From assembly GCF_014898055.3 (NCBI RefSeq), contig NW_023603184.1, forward strand, positions 34,967,359 to 35,031,358: a stretch of DNA of 64,000 nucleotides. The letters are read 5' to 3'. Below are positions 44,823 through 56,560 of the stretch, piece after piece. Under the pieces are notes generated by a model. It saw nothing but the letters and a program-made list of their open reading frames with translations. It was not told the DNA's origin and did not search any database. The number at the start of each line of letters is the position of its first letter. The first letter of the stretch is position 1. This DNA is from Talpa occidentalis (Eukaryota > Chordata > Mammalia > Eulipotyphla > Talpidae). The position numbers were made by a program, and so were the translations under genes.

Positions 44823-45840
44823 GTGTTGCAAAATGTTAATATCACCACAACTTTGTGTTTATTCCCTTTATTTGCATCCCTGCTCTTCATCACATTCCTC
44901 TCATAGACATACAATTTAATGGGTTTGCAAAGGAAGGGCAGACAATGAGATGTTTTGAAGCCAACGCTTGAAATCTGCCCATAGACCTGAGGCATCCAGG
45001 AGGGGAGGGAGATGCTGAGCACATGGGAGGGGGGCACAGTGGGCTGCGTGGAGGCCTGTGGATGCTCAGGAGGTGGGAGAGCTACGGTGACCACATCTGA
45101 GGGACAAATCTTATACTGTCAAAACATTAACAAGGATGTGAAACAATAGCACTTAATTAAATAAGGCAAGTGAAAAAACATTGATGGGTTTGCTATGTAT
45201 AGTAACATGTGTGAACTTTTTAAGTGTATTAATGAAACACACAGTCTTGTTTTGCGCATCCATGTATTAGAAGCTTACATAAATATTTTTCTAATATAGA
45301 TCTCCTTCTATTATATTTTTACTCTCTTTCTATGTTATCTCTCCTGTCACCTCGTCGATGGTAACCTTATTGTAGTCGGGCTTCTATAGGGTGTTGTAAG
45401 ACTTCACGAACAGGTATTCCAACCAAACAAGAGGGAGACTGCATGGTGTGCTGTAATCCAAACTTGGACAATACAACATGCCTCTGTAGTGCTCCATAGC
45501 GGAGCCGATCACAAAGCCTGCTCAGTTTCAAGGGGCGAGGACATAGAGCATGAGTTTTGACAGGAAGAATGTCAAAGAATTTAGATCTCTCTTGTAGAGT
45601 CCCTCCAGTACCTCTTGAACCTGTCATGGATCTTTATGCTGTTATTACCTAGCAATAGCTGGATGTGGTAGACTTTAGCTAACCATTTTATTGTCAACCC
45701 TTGACAAACTTGCTTGGTCAGATTGCTTATGATGTTTTCCTTGTAGATGTTTACATCCACCTAATGTGCTGTGCTGCACCCAGAGAAGATTCCAGTCACA
45801 CAGTAATAACTCCTATTTCTTGATATTATGGGGTACTAAT
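44823..45840. other. Unassigned non-coding stretch
   Basis: AT-rich, probably including old repeats (AAGAATGTCAAAGAATTTAG at 45566-45585 resembles a common repeat phrase). No gene. Confidence 0.3.
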
Positions 45841-45844
45841 AGTT

Positions 45845-46240
45845 TAGCATTAGTTTCCTTAAGATTAATTTCTCCAGCAGTCCTTTGAAGTAAATGCTGC
45901 TCTGATTGTTATTGCTGTTATTATAATTATCAGCTAAGCTGGTGTATACTGATTCAGCTCTGCTGGTTTGGAAAATGGTGAGATGCTGCCACACTGAGTG
46001 TGGACTGCTGCTGCCTCCAAGGCACACCTTACTGTCCCACTTTCCCCAATGGCAGGAGTGTCCCCACAGCCCAGCAGCACCACAGAGGGCCAGACCCCCG
46101 CCAGACTGACAAGTACTGATGCCTGTCTATCTTCAGACACTTTGAACAATGCCCTAAGTAGCTCTACTTTATATACAAATAACAGCCACAGAGAGGTTAA
46201 ATGACTTGCTCTGACCATACAGCCAGGACACAGCACAGAC
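45845..46240 (+). mobile_element. MIR-like ancient SINE piece
   Basis: At 46170-46232, AACAGCCACAGAGAGGTTAAATGACTTGC..ATACAGCCAGGA matches the conserved MIR core. The segment at 45870-45935 (CAGTCCTTTGAAGTAAATGC..) resembles the adjoining MIR part. Confidence 0.55.
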
Positions 46241-46863
46241 ATCCCGCCCCAGCAGTGCTGTTTACCGCTCTCATGCAGTGTGACGTCTGTGATGCTCCTT
46301 GAATGAATTGACACAAGTGGGTTCTGTGACCTCTTTTCCTCAAAGGTGAAGAAGGGATTTTGGAAAGAGAGAAGGATGCTTCTGTGAATCCCTCCAGGAC
46401 TCATAGAATGGGTTTTCCTAGGGTGCTTGTTAGGATTATCAGCAGAATCACATGGACCCCTCCCCAGCACCCAGTTAATTTGGGTGCCAGGACTGATGAT
46501 GCCACATTCCCAGAGTGAATGCAAAGGTGTTTTGTTTTGTTTTGTTTTTGTTTTAACATAATTGAGGTGTGTGTAGAGAGAAGGGAAGGTCATGCAAGCA
46601 GGTCGAAATGAGGGAGAAAGAAAGGAGAAAGGATTGGGTTTTTATAGCAGCCAGTCATGAGGCAGGGGTGAGAGTATCCACAGCGGGGCAGGGGTTTGTG
46701 TGGCTTGAATCTCTTGCTGGCACCAAGGCAGGAACAGCAGCTCTTTCTCTGCAGCCTACCTCAGAGTGGGAAGAGAGAGGGTGGACCAAAATGAGTTTGC
46801 AGTCAACCATTAAAAACTACCACAGGCCTGGTAGTCATCTCCACAGCCAGACATTGCTCAGCC
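46241..46863. other. Unassigned non-coding stretch
   Basis: It contains a (GTTTT)n run at 46529-46552. Otherwise I see nothing. The pseudogene insertion begins at its right end. Confidence 0.35.
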
Positions 46864-47552
46864 ATGGTGAGCCCCACTGGCATCTTCTACATCACTGTCA
46901 GCAGTGAGCCCTGGGGACCGTGTCTCCTTCAAGCTGTGTGCAGACAAATCTCTGATGGCAGTAGAAATTTTTCATGATCTGAGCACTGGGGAGAAAGGAT
47001 TTGGTCACGAAGTTTCCTGTTTTCACAGAATGATTCCGGGATTTATGTACCAGGGCGGTGTCCTCACACACCAAAATGGCGCTGGCGGCCTGTCCAGCTC
47101 TGTGGAGAAACTTGATGATTAGATGTCATCTTAAAGCATGCAGGCTCTGAAGACATCTCTATGGCAAGTGCTGGACCCAACACAGACAGTTCCCAGTTTT
47201 CCATCTGCACTGGCAAGCCTGAGAGGGTGGATGGCAAGCATGTGGCCTTTGGCGAGGTAGAGGAGGGTGTGAATTCAGTGGAAGCCCTGGAGGGAGGGGT
47301 TGGGTCCAGGAACAACCAGACCAGCAAGAAGATCACAGGTGCTGCCTGTGGACAAATCTAATAAACTTGACTTGTTTTGTCTCATGCACCAGAATAACCC
47401 ACCCCTGCATCCCCACCTCCTGGAAATATCCCATAATGTCTATGCTCTCCCTCCAGGCCTTTGGGCTCTATATTTTCCTTATCTCCTTCCAAGTCTAGCT
47501 GGATTGCAGAGATAAGTTTATGATTATGAAATGAACAATAAACAATAACAAC
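46864..47552 (+). pseudogene. PPIA: Processed pseudogene of cyclophilin A (PPIA)
   Basis: The intronless sequence follows cyclophilin A from its start (ATGGTGAGCCCCACTGGC..) through recognisable blocks [48 protein letters not shown] and TSKKIT..CGQ to the stop near 47359. At least two frameshifts and a stop at about 47120 break the 165-residue isomerase, so no active enzyme can be made. The 3' UTR is also present: CTTGACTTGTTTTGTC.., CTAGCTGGATTGCAGAGATAAG and TTATGATTATGAAATGA precede an A-rich end. Loss of all introns together with the retained 3' UTR shows origin from an L1-mobilised mRNA. PPIA is a very frequent source of such copies. Confidence 0.95.
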
Positions 47553-47559
47553 ATCATCA

Positions 47560-47800
47560 AAAACAATAATCACCAAGAGCTGTACTCCTTATTACTGGGC
47601 TTTATTCCAGTGTCCTTTATCCTTCCTAGCATAGAGTAGTGCAGTGCATTAGGAAGAGCATCAGCTTTTGTGTCTGGTCTGCAGAGGCCAGGTCTTGGAA
47701 TAAATCTGAGAGGGCTACTTGAAATGAAGCTCCCAACCAGTGTACTCACCAGACTTACACGAAGCATTAAAAGGATCAGAGAATTGCAGAGGCTAAAGTT
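47560..47800 (+). mobile_element. Possible MIR piece
   Basis: GTAGTGCAGTGCATTAGGAAGAGCATCAGCTTTTGTGTCTGG (47637-47678) resembles the tRNA-like MIR head. Weak. Confidence 0.35.
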
Positions 47801-49857
47801 ACATTTGAGTTAGTTTGACTTCTTGGCACTTCCCCTTCTTTCTTATGGGGAATGTGTCCAAGGTGGTGAAGGTGGCCTTTGGCCAGCACCTGTGAGGCCT
47901 TTGCCTTTAGTGACACTCAGGAAACATACAGCAGCCGTTCACAGCACTCAGATACCCTAGGCTCAGCTGCGGATCCAAAACAGCTTCTGAGGCAGAACAG
48001 TCATTCTGCCACTAAGTAAGCCACATCACCATGTGCAACTATCTGAAACTTTTGTTTCATTAAATGTTTAGAATGTGTTCCTGGTCTCTGCAGCGTAGAT
48101 AATCCAACCTCACCTCACATTTGCAGAGTTGGTCCTAAGAATTTTCCTTTTATGCTCAATTTATATCTAGTCCATGGTCAAGAATGACAGTGGTTTATCT
48201 CTTACTGGAAAAACTAATTGGATTTTTGCAATGAAACTTATAAGAGGATTGTTTGATGATGAGTTGGGATGAACTTACAAGTGGGAACCTGCTAAGTCTT
48301 AGGTTTAGTGACTACAGTGTGTTTTCTCAGGACAGGACTGTAACCATGTCTCTCTACAGACCCGGAGGACAATGGGAGTTGCATAAACTTTTTTTTTCCA
48401 TTTCCCTAAAGTATTTGTCATGGCTTTCCTCCATCACTAACTGAACATTCTATCATAACATCTTTTTGAGTCTGGAACTTTAGCTTTGGAATGGGGAGAA
48501 TGTGGTATGTCAGTCCTCCTTTTTCCAGGGCCCTCCTGCTGCTACTTATTTTCTCTCCAGCTTCTCCATGCATAGATAAGGGAAAATATGAGTAAGAATC
48601 ATGTTTTCAGGAGAGAAGAGCACAAAGGACTATGGTGATGTTTCACAGGTGCAGTGATGATGAAGAATTATGGGATCTACACCTGAAGGAAGAAATCAAA
48701 TATTGTACAAAATTGGACAACGATCTAGGAAAATAAAAAATAAAATAAGACAACAATCTCATTTCTACAAACTTCAGACAATCTTTATAGAACATCTGCT
48801 TAATGTGGGATCTTGTTTTATTGAGCAGGGAACAGATAAGAAAGTAAATAATGAAGCTGAAGAATTGAGGAAAATGCTCCATGTAATGAACCCAGGAAAG
48901 AGCAGAGTGACTGCTGCTCAGTGGGCAGAACTTTGGCTGCTTCTCTCTGCCCCACCATGGGGCTCCAGAGTCAGCCTGGGTCAGGGAGCTGGGATGCTCT
49001 TAGCCTTTTAGGGCCCCACCTCCACACAAACTCAAAGGCATTTGCACATTTCTGTATCACTACCCTCATCCAGGCCCTCCTCTTCCAGATGGACTGTTAC
49101 TGCAAATACAGGCTGTGCATTCATAGGTACTAGTGTTCCTTTTATGTAAGAATGTTCTAGAAATGGTTATCATTATTTTCCAAGGAGCCTCCATTTTTAA
49201 AATATCTCTCAGATGCAATTATATTCACCATGATGAATTGCCCTGCTGATGGGCAAGAGTGTTGCTTACTCTCTGGCAGTTAGAAAACCTACCCAAGGGG
49301 ATTCTTGCACATACATCTGCAAACACATGTGTGTGGTCCGGACCTGCCCATTCCTGAGCAGTTAGCTTTGACAGAGAGCATTTACCATGCCCCTAGGGCC
49401 CCATCAGAACTGGGCATGTGAGGCTGCCATCATTGGTTTGTCTGAGGTGATGGACTTCATGCTCTGTTTTTATTTTCAGTAGGTACATCACTTATGAGTG
49501 AGCTCTAAGTGTATCTATCATCTGAGAACCATTTATATATCCTTTATTTCTTGATATTATTTCCTATTTCATTTGGCTATTTAAAAATGTGATTCGTAGC
49601 AACTTCTCAACCACTGAGGAAATTAAAATAATTGATAGTATTTTTTCTCCAGTTTGAGGTTTATCTTTGACTTTGTTTATGGATTTCTCCTCCCAAGGAG
49701 CTGCTTGTTTTTCATGTGGTGGAATCGGCCACTTTCTAAAAGTGGCTTCTAGGAAACATGCCCTAGGTGGAAAGCGTCTCCTCTAGTCTCTGAGAGTATC
49801 AATATGATGTGACATTTTCTTGTGCTCTTAATACTTTCATTTTTATGAACAAGTCCT
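47801..49857. other. Mostly unassigned non-coding DNA
   Basis: A weak L1 3' UTR fragment is likely at 48600-48745 (ACTATGGTGATGTTTCACAGG.. then AATAAAAAATAAAATAAG). The rest shows no gene or clear repeat. It may be old single-copy sequence. Confidence 0.4.
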
Positions 49858-49873
49858 TGATCCACTTAGTTTA

Positions 49874-50813
49874 TTTTTTTAATTTCAACAGATTTTATTT
49901 ATTTATTTATTTATTTATTATTTTTTTAATTTTATTTTTATATTCTCCATACAATTGTAACCCTCTTATTTTGACCCCAAACTCTCCTTTCCCCACCCCC
50001 CACATAGTGTGTCTCTGGTTCATACTTGTACGTTGATTTTGATTTTTTTCTTTCTTGTAGTTATTCTTTTTCCTGGTCCCTTATTTAGGTTTTCTAGATT
50101 CCTGCTATGAGTGAGACCATCCAGTATTTTTCTTTTTTTTCTCTGGCTTATTTCGCTGAGCATGATCCCTTCCAGCGCCATCCATGTTGCTGCAAATTGC
50201 ATGTGTTTATCTTTTTTGATTGCTGAGTAATATTCCATTGTGCATATGTACCACATCTTCTTGATCCAGTCATCTATTTTTGGGCATTTGGGTTGTTTCA
50301 ATAGCTTCGTTATTGTAAACAGCCCCACTGACTGGGAGAAAATTTTTGCACACAACACTAATGATAAAGGACTGATCACAAAAATCTACAAAGAGCTGAT
50401 GAGACTCAACAAAAACAAAGAAAATAATCCAGTCAAAAAATGGGCAGAAGAGCTAAAAAGAAACTTCTCCAAAGAGGAAATGCAAATGGCCAACAGGCAT
50501 ATGAAAAAATGTTCAACATCACTTGTAATCAGGGAAATGCAAGTCAAAACTACCATGAGATACCATCTCACACCAGTGAGAATGGCACATATTAAAAAAA
50601 CTAGCAACAACAAATGTTGGCGAGGATGTGGAGAAAAAGGAACTCTCCTGCACTGTTGGTGGGAGTGCAAACTGGTCCAACCACTATGGAGAGCTGAGTG
50701 GAGATTTCTGGACCTACTAAACATAGAGCTTCCATATGATCCAGCAATTCCACTCCTAGGTATTTACCCAAAGGACACAGAAACATTAATTTCAAAGGGC
50801 ACCTGCATCCCTA
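49874..50813 (-). mobile_element. Young L1 3' end with twin-priming inversion
   Basis: 49874-50322 is the antisense L1 3' end: tail, 3' UTR and ORF2 end, up to the codons for [13 protein letters not shown]. 50323-50813 is sense ORF2, from codons for DWEKIF to KGTCIPM. These are adjacent parts of ORF2 placed head to head, the mark of a twin-primed 5' inversion in an element inserted on the minus strand. The TSD TGATCCACTTAGTTTA (49858-49873) matches TGATCCACTTGGTTTA (50814-50829). About four codons between the segments are missing. Confidence 0.95.
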
Positions 50814-50829
50814 TGATCCACTTGGTTTA

Positions 50830-53215
50830 GACGGTGAAGGTGTAGCATGCCAGTCAGCTGAATTTTTCTGGTGGCCTTTGATCCCCAGATCACTTGCTGA
50901 ATGATAATTGTTTCATTCCAGAAACTCTGGCTCCTCAGTTAGTAATTTCCCATACAGATTTGGGACTGTGTTAATTATAATAAGATTGTCAGTTGAATTT
51001 ATATGCTACACACTGGCAGGCTCATCCCTCTAGTGAGATTTTTGTAGACTTCTCCAAGATATTTTGGGGTATTTTTCCACACACAGTTTAGAATCAGCTC
51101 ATGTAGACCCCACAGATGCCACCTGCATGGCATCTCCCTGGCCCCCTGCAGAGGGTGTGGACCTAGGTCTGACCCCGGAGTCCTAGGTCTGCAGAGGCGC
51201 TCACATATCATCACTCCCCATCACTGCAAGTGCCTGTCTGCATTACTTCCCTAACAGAGAGGCTCCCCTGACAACTTCCAAACAGGGAGACCTCCACCAC
51301 CCCAGGAGGCTCTATCCTGCCTGACAACAGCTCCAGGAGCCATCTGTCCCCACTGGGGACTCTGCTCTCCTCCAATGAGCAGTCCCTCAACTCTACAAAA
51401 GCCAACCCTCTCCTGCTGTCTCCACTTGCCTGCACCCTCTCAAGCCTGCACTTGCTGAGCTGCAACTCATCTGCTTATCTTCAGCAATCCTTAGTTATTC
51501 TTCAACAGAGGGTCTATTTGATGGACATTTGCCAAAGGACAGGCATGTCCTATCTTGCAGTCCTCTGGGATGGACACCTGCAGTGTGGGACTGACAGACT
51601 CCTGCTTGGCCTTTGGGGAGGGGTCTGCTGCCTGGGCACATGGACATATCTGAAGTAGAGGGTTTGATTTTGTGGGGCTCTGTGATCTGGGCATCATTAA
51701 GAACCTAGTACCCACTATACTAGTGCAAATAAGCCCAGGGGCTAGCATCGCATGAGCTCCTGAGCGCTGGAGGAGGGTCAGGTCCACCCCATAGCACAGG
51801 GGCCTGTCTTCTGGCTCTGGTTCCAATGGAGACATGAGAACCATCCCCTCCCATCAACAGAAGCTGAGCCTCTTCTCAGTGCATGTAAGTGCATGTGAAC
51901 ATGGTTGTGTGTCTCATTACAATGTGCAGCTGAGGGATGAGAAAGCATTATGTGGAGTCCATGTGCAGAACAATGAGAAGCCTAGAGGGACTACACCATG
52001 AAGGCAGCCCAGCTCCAAGGCCAGTTTCATTTTTATTTAGAATCAGACAGGAAATAAAAAAGATCAAAGAAGCGAGCGGACACACAGGGAATGCACAGAG
52101 TGTGAGGGGTATATGCAACCAGCTGGCCCCTGCCAAGATTGGGAAATCAGAAGTCAAGGAAAGTCTCAATGTTTTTGCTCTGCTAACCATAAGATCTATA
52201 TTACAGTTTCTACACATGCGCACACCAGGACTTTATCAACTTTCCTTATCAACTTTCCCTGTTTCTGCACTCTGAGAGGAAAAGAATAGTTAAAACAAAG
52301 AATTATCAAGACAAAGACACAGAATAGTTGAATCACAGATAATCCAAGCTCCAACACTGGTGTTTGTGCATGTGTGCACACACAAGGCTCATATATGTGC
52401 ACACAGACATGCACATGCCAAGACATGTGCTGTGAGAGGCAGGTGTTCACTTGTGGTGTGAGTGGTATATGCCATATGCACATGTGTACAATGAACACAA
52501 TGCACTCTGTGCACCTGTGCACAGGTATGTGTGTTCCACTCCTTCCTGGGACCCTTAGCATACAGCATCTTGTCTTCTGTCTGAGCAGCCCAGTACTGAG
52601 GCTCACCCACTAGCTAGGTGTGTGGCCGGCAGTGTGCAAGGGCCCACTTGCCCTGGCAGATGAACAAAGGGAGCAGACCCCGCCCTCCTCCTCCATAAAC
52701 CCACAGAGCCCCAGTCAGAGAAAGCCCAGGAAATGTTGCTGCCAAAGGGTCTCAAACATCATTGCCCAAGCCAGAAAATTGCTGGTCTAGGTCTGGGAGG
52801 CACCCACCTATAATGACCCTGCTCCTGAGGTGGTGGCATTGTCCTGTGTGCTCGGTCTTGTCTGTAGAAACTGAGGAGGAGGCTGCCTCCTGTATGTTGG
52901 GCAGCAGGTCTGTGGAACCAAGTGATAGGAACAAAAAATATGCATTTGTACGTGTTTTAATATTTGAAAAGTTAATGATAAAAATGTCTGTTATTTTTTT
53001 CAGCAGCAAACGTGTAGCCTGCCTATGCTGTATGGGCTACCCCGTGCCTCCCCCAGCCTCTGAGATGAGGCGCTCAGGAAGCCCTGCGGATGGTTTCAGG
53101 AGGAGACTGTAATTGGAAGAAATTCCATCTCTCAGTGCTGAGAAGTCAGAGAAATCATGGGGAAATAAGAGCTTATACGTAACAAAGCAGCATCTCTCTG
53201 TGTCTCTATCCCCCC
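50830..53215. other. Unassigned non-coding stretch
   Basis: Several short ORFs up to 136 codons on both strands, none with a known domain. A CA/TG-rich low-complexity part lies at 52360-52530. No young SINE or L1. Confidence 0.35.
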
Positions 53216-53224
53216 ATATCTCCC

Positions 53225-53645
53225 TATCTCAGTCTCTGCATGAGACTGGGCCCCGCCCCATTAAGGCCCCGCCCAGAGCCACGCCCCATAGAGGCCACGC
53301 CCACTTGGAGCCCCAGCAACAGTGAACTGCTAGACCCCAGCCGGGCCCATTACCCAGCAGCCCCCGCGGTGCAGCTGGGCGCGCAGCATCCCGGACCCCG
53401 CCTGGCAGTCGGGGCGCTCCTCGCCCTCCTCGGACTGAGGCAGGTGCCGGAGCCGGTCCCGACAGCCCCGCGCCCGGGGCCCTCTGGGGGCTCCCGAGGG
53501 CGCCGGCTCTGGCCGCTCCGCCGGATGGAAGCCCCGCCCCGGCTCCTCCTTGGCCGCGCCCCGCTCCGCCCCCCGGGGGACCCGGAGGCCCGACCCCGCG
53601 GCTTCTCCTGAGGGCGGGGCCGCGTCTCGTGGGGACATGGGGGGG
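53225..53645. promoter_or_regulatory. CpG island with GC boxes
   Basis: A sharp rise in G+C and CpG relative to the rest of the window. Several CCCCGCCC/CCACGCCC Sp1-type boxes occur at 53249-53305, and CCCCGCCCCGG at 53533. There is no TATA box. Such islands normally mark the promoter of a widely expressed gene, and exon-like sequence follows at 55.3-55.8 kb. I could not recognise a first coding exon. Confidence 0.75.
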
Positions 53646-54053
53646 GGAGGGCGGCGGTTTCTAAACGGTCATCAGAATTCGTGGGGGACATAAGCGACGC
53701 GCTTCTGTGAGGGGAGGGGAGCTGCGGGGTGTGCGGGTATGAGAAAGGGGGAGGTGAGGGGGTGCGGGCTGGGGTGGGAGGAATTAGAGCCGCCTGAGAG
53801 GAGGAGGAGGGTTTGAGGGGCTGGGGCCCCCGAGGGAGGGTGTGAGGGGGGCACTGGCAAGCGCAGCCCGCGGACCCTCCAGTTCAGGATTTCTGGGTCC
53901 AGCAGCTTCTGATCTGTGCGTGGGGAGATGCGGGTTGGGCCCTGCTTTGGGCGCTCATCTCCCCCCTCACACTCAGTGCAGCTGGAGTGGGGGCTCCACC
54001 CTGGACTGGGGGTACCCCGGGGAGCAGCTGGGCCAACCGCTTGGAGGTCACCC
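53646..54053. other. GC-rich shore of the CpG island
   Basis: G-rich on the plus strand (GGGGGGAGGG runs). No coding exon recognised. Confidence 0.4.
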
Positions 54054-54534
54054 TGTTAGGGGGAAATGAGGTCCTGAGTTAATCCCATACAGGCTTTGTG
54101 GACCCCACCCCCACTCCAGACTAAAGCCATCAAGACATTGGGAAAGACAAATCCCATCACCACCAAAGGGAGGGTGGCTGGGACCTGAGGGTGGAGTTGG
54201 GCAGCCAGGTTGGATATAAAAACCAAACACGTGGGCCTTGGGGTCTCTGGCTCGGATCGCTCGCCTCCTGGTTTCACGGCTCCTGGCTGGCAGCCAACTC
54301 TGAGAGCTCCATTTTGGGATTCCTGATTGGCGGATCGGGTAGGACTCATTTAAAACTTTGTCTCCCACTTTTCTCCCTGAGCTGTACATTTCCTCATTTC
54401 CCCTTCCCTTGTAAATAAACCTTTTATTAACCTTTCACGTGTGCCTGCAGTAGAGCATTGATAAGTCCTTTTAAGCGTGCGGGTGAGGACCCACAGTCAG
54501 GCACCCCGTTTTGTATCAGGGTTGCTCTACAACA
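54054..54534 (+). mobile_element. Solo LTR, family A (copy 4)
   Basis: 481 bp, TGTTAGGGGGAAATGAGG to GTTGCTCTACAACA. TATAAAA is at 54214-54220 and TAAATAAACC near 54413. A perfect 4-bp TSD ACCC lies at 54050-54053 and 54535-54538. It differs more from copies 1 and 3 than they differ from each other. Confidence 0.93.
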
Positions 54535-54819
54535 ACCCCATTACCCGGATATCTGGGCCCGGAGGTCAGGGCCGGCAGCCCTGTGGGGTCTGGGCTGACT
54601 GGGCCTCAACTCCTCTGCAGGTGGGACCAGAGATCACCCAGTGCCGGGGCTCAGCACCTTCAGAAGCCCAGCGGTGGGCACAGGAGGCCTAGGGAAGTGC
54701 CCCCCCCAGCTCCTCCAGAGCCACTTCGTGGACAATAAGACACCCCATCCAGGTGAATGGATGATTCTGCCCAGGCCTCAAAGCCCTGGGCTGTGATGTG
54801 GCGTTTCTTCCGCTGCCTC

Positions 54820-55288
54820 TGTTATAGGGCAGCCCTGATATTGAACGGGGTTCCTGGCTGTGGGTCCTCACCCACGCGCTTAAAAGGGACTTATTAATAC
54901 TCCACTACAGGCACACACAAAAGGTTAATAAAAGGTTTATTTACAAGGGAAAAGGAAATAAGGAAAATGTACAACTCAGGGAGAAAATAGGGAAATAAAG
55001 TCTTTAATGCATCCTACCCGATTCGCCGACCTGGAAACCCAGAGGCACTCTCAGAGCTGGCCGGACGCTGCGAGCTGGCGGAGAGCCAAAATGGGGGGAT
55101 CCCCAAAGCCCAAGTGTCTGCCTTCATATCAACCTGGCTGCTTAACCCCACCCTCAGGTCCCAGCCACCTTCCCTTTGGTGGTGATGGGATTTGGAGTTC
55201 CCAGTGGCTTTGACTTTGGCCTGGGTTGGGGGTGGAGTCCACAAAGCCTGTAAGGAATTAGCTTTAGGACATCCTTTTTCCCCTAACA
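54820..55288 (-). mobile_element. Solo LTR, family A (copy 5), antisense
   Basis: 469 bp. The plus strand runs from TGTTATAGGGCAGCC to CTTTTTCCCCTAACA, with the reverse complement of AATAAA near 54938. A perfect 4-bp TSD CCTC lies at 54816-54819 and 55289-55292. It faces copy 4 with 285 bp between. Confidence 0.94.
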
Positions 55289-55370
55289 CCTCCACTGACC
55301 GAGCAAGGGAGCCAGTGCCCGGCAGAGCTCCTTCCCAGGAGGGTGGGGCCCTGAGCAATGTGCTCCCCAG

Positions 55371-55790
55371 GGCTCCTGTGGAGATGAGTGGAGACGGGTG
55401 GGGAGACGTGCTGCTGGACATCCCGGACATAGTGGCCAGCGCCAGGCTAGACCAGGACGCACACACTGGTGAGGGCCTCCTGCTGTGTTCCCTTCAGCAA
55501 CACCAGGTTGCCTCAGGACATCCACTTGAACAGGTGAGCTGCTGCCCAGCCAGGGGCCTCCCTGCTGCCTTGTGAGTGGCCTGCGTGCAGTGGGACTGGC
55601 CAGCCAGGTCACACCTTCCCCTCTGCAAGGAGAAGACCATGAAGGTGAAGGCTCAGATGACATGCCTGCTGCGCTAGTCTTGGACAGTTACGACCTGGCT
55701 GTGCACACCCAGGCATCTCAGCAGGCACAGGAGCTGGTCCTCAGCATGGCAGCGCCTTCACGGAGACCCAGGCCAGGATGCAGCAGGTGA
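55371..55790 (+). other. Exon-like segments of an unidentified gene or pseudogene
   Basis: An open stretch (55381-55466, beginning MSGDGWGDVLLDIPDIVASARL) ends at ACTG|GTGAGG, a good splice donor. A second (55630-55787), preceded by a pyrimidine run ending GCAAG, contains DDMPAALVLDSYDLAVHTQA and ends at GCAG|GTGAGA, another good donor. A possible acceptor CTCCTCTGCAG is at 54609-54619. I do not recognise the protein. The segments lie downstream of the CpG island on the same strand, but repeats separate them. A decayed gene copy is equally possible. Confidence 0.4.
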
Positions 55791-55879
55791 GAGGCTCCTG
55801 CCCACAGCTGGCCAGACCCAAGTCAGCATCTCTGATCCTGCCTCCAGTTCAGGGACCCTCTGGGTCCCTTAGGATCCCT

Positions 55880-56560
55880 GTGGGAGCAAAGTAGGCCAGC
55901 GCCTGAGACTGGGCTGACACAGCCCAGGGGTGGGTAGAGAGTTGCCCTGAGCCGGCTGGGGCAGTGACCCTGGGGCAATAGTCAATTTGTCCCCACAGTG
56001 CTCCATGTGTCCTCAGCCCTGACACCTAGTAGGTGGTTGGAGACAAGGACATAGTTCAGCTGGGAGCCGGGCGTAGTGTCCTGAAGCTTGGAACAATAGA
56101 ACTACGGTATCCCCACCCTGCTCCCTGTGGGGAGCAGAGGATCCCCCTTCCAGATGGGGTGGGGCACTGGGCAGCAAGGAGCAGGTCCCCATTCTATTTG
56201 CAGGTGCAGGATGATGAGAGGGCTGGGACCTGCTGTACCTGAGGGGTCCCTAGGTCTCCTTCCCTGCTGGGCCCTGAAGGCCCCTCTCTGAATCATCCCT
56301 TTCTTCTAGGCATGGAAGATGGTTTTTCCACCCAGCCTGGGAGATACATCAGCAAACATGCACACTGAGCCCGTGCGTGGGAGTGGGTGGTTGCAGCGTC
56401 TACAACTGTCTGCTGACCTAATGGCAGCCACTGTCCCATTCTGGAGGCTTTGCTGGTCCCCAGTGTGACTGTGCAGGAGCAGGGCAGGGCAAGGAAAGAG
56501 GAGGAAGGCGGGAGGGGAGGAAGGGCCACAGGAGCCCAGTCAGGCCAGGGGATAGAGGGG
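55880..56560 (+). repeat. Inverted duplication, left arm
   Basis: It aligns with the reverse complement of 61730-62410. Shared phrases in order are AGAGTTGCCCTGAGCC (55938), CTAGTAGG(T)..GTTGGAGACAAGG (56026), CCAGATGGGGTGGGG (56150), TTTGCAGGTGCAGG (56197), GGGTCCCT(A/G)GG(T)..TCCTTCCCTGCTGG (56243), and CCCATTCTGGAG(G/T)CT (56433). Similarity by eye is about 75-80 percent. Confidence 0.85.

Noticed and set aside
45934..46593. 219-codon minus-strand ORF
   Set aside because: It crosses a MIR element and shows no domain. Chance ORF.
50240..50830. 196-aa independent L1-like gene
   Set aside because: It is the inverted ORF2 segment of the twin-primed L1, read across the inversion junction.
53240..53691. 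ORFs of over 100 codons in the CpG island on both strands
   Set aside because: High G+C makes stop codons rare. Composition is Pro/Arg/Gly-rich on both strands with no conserved motif.
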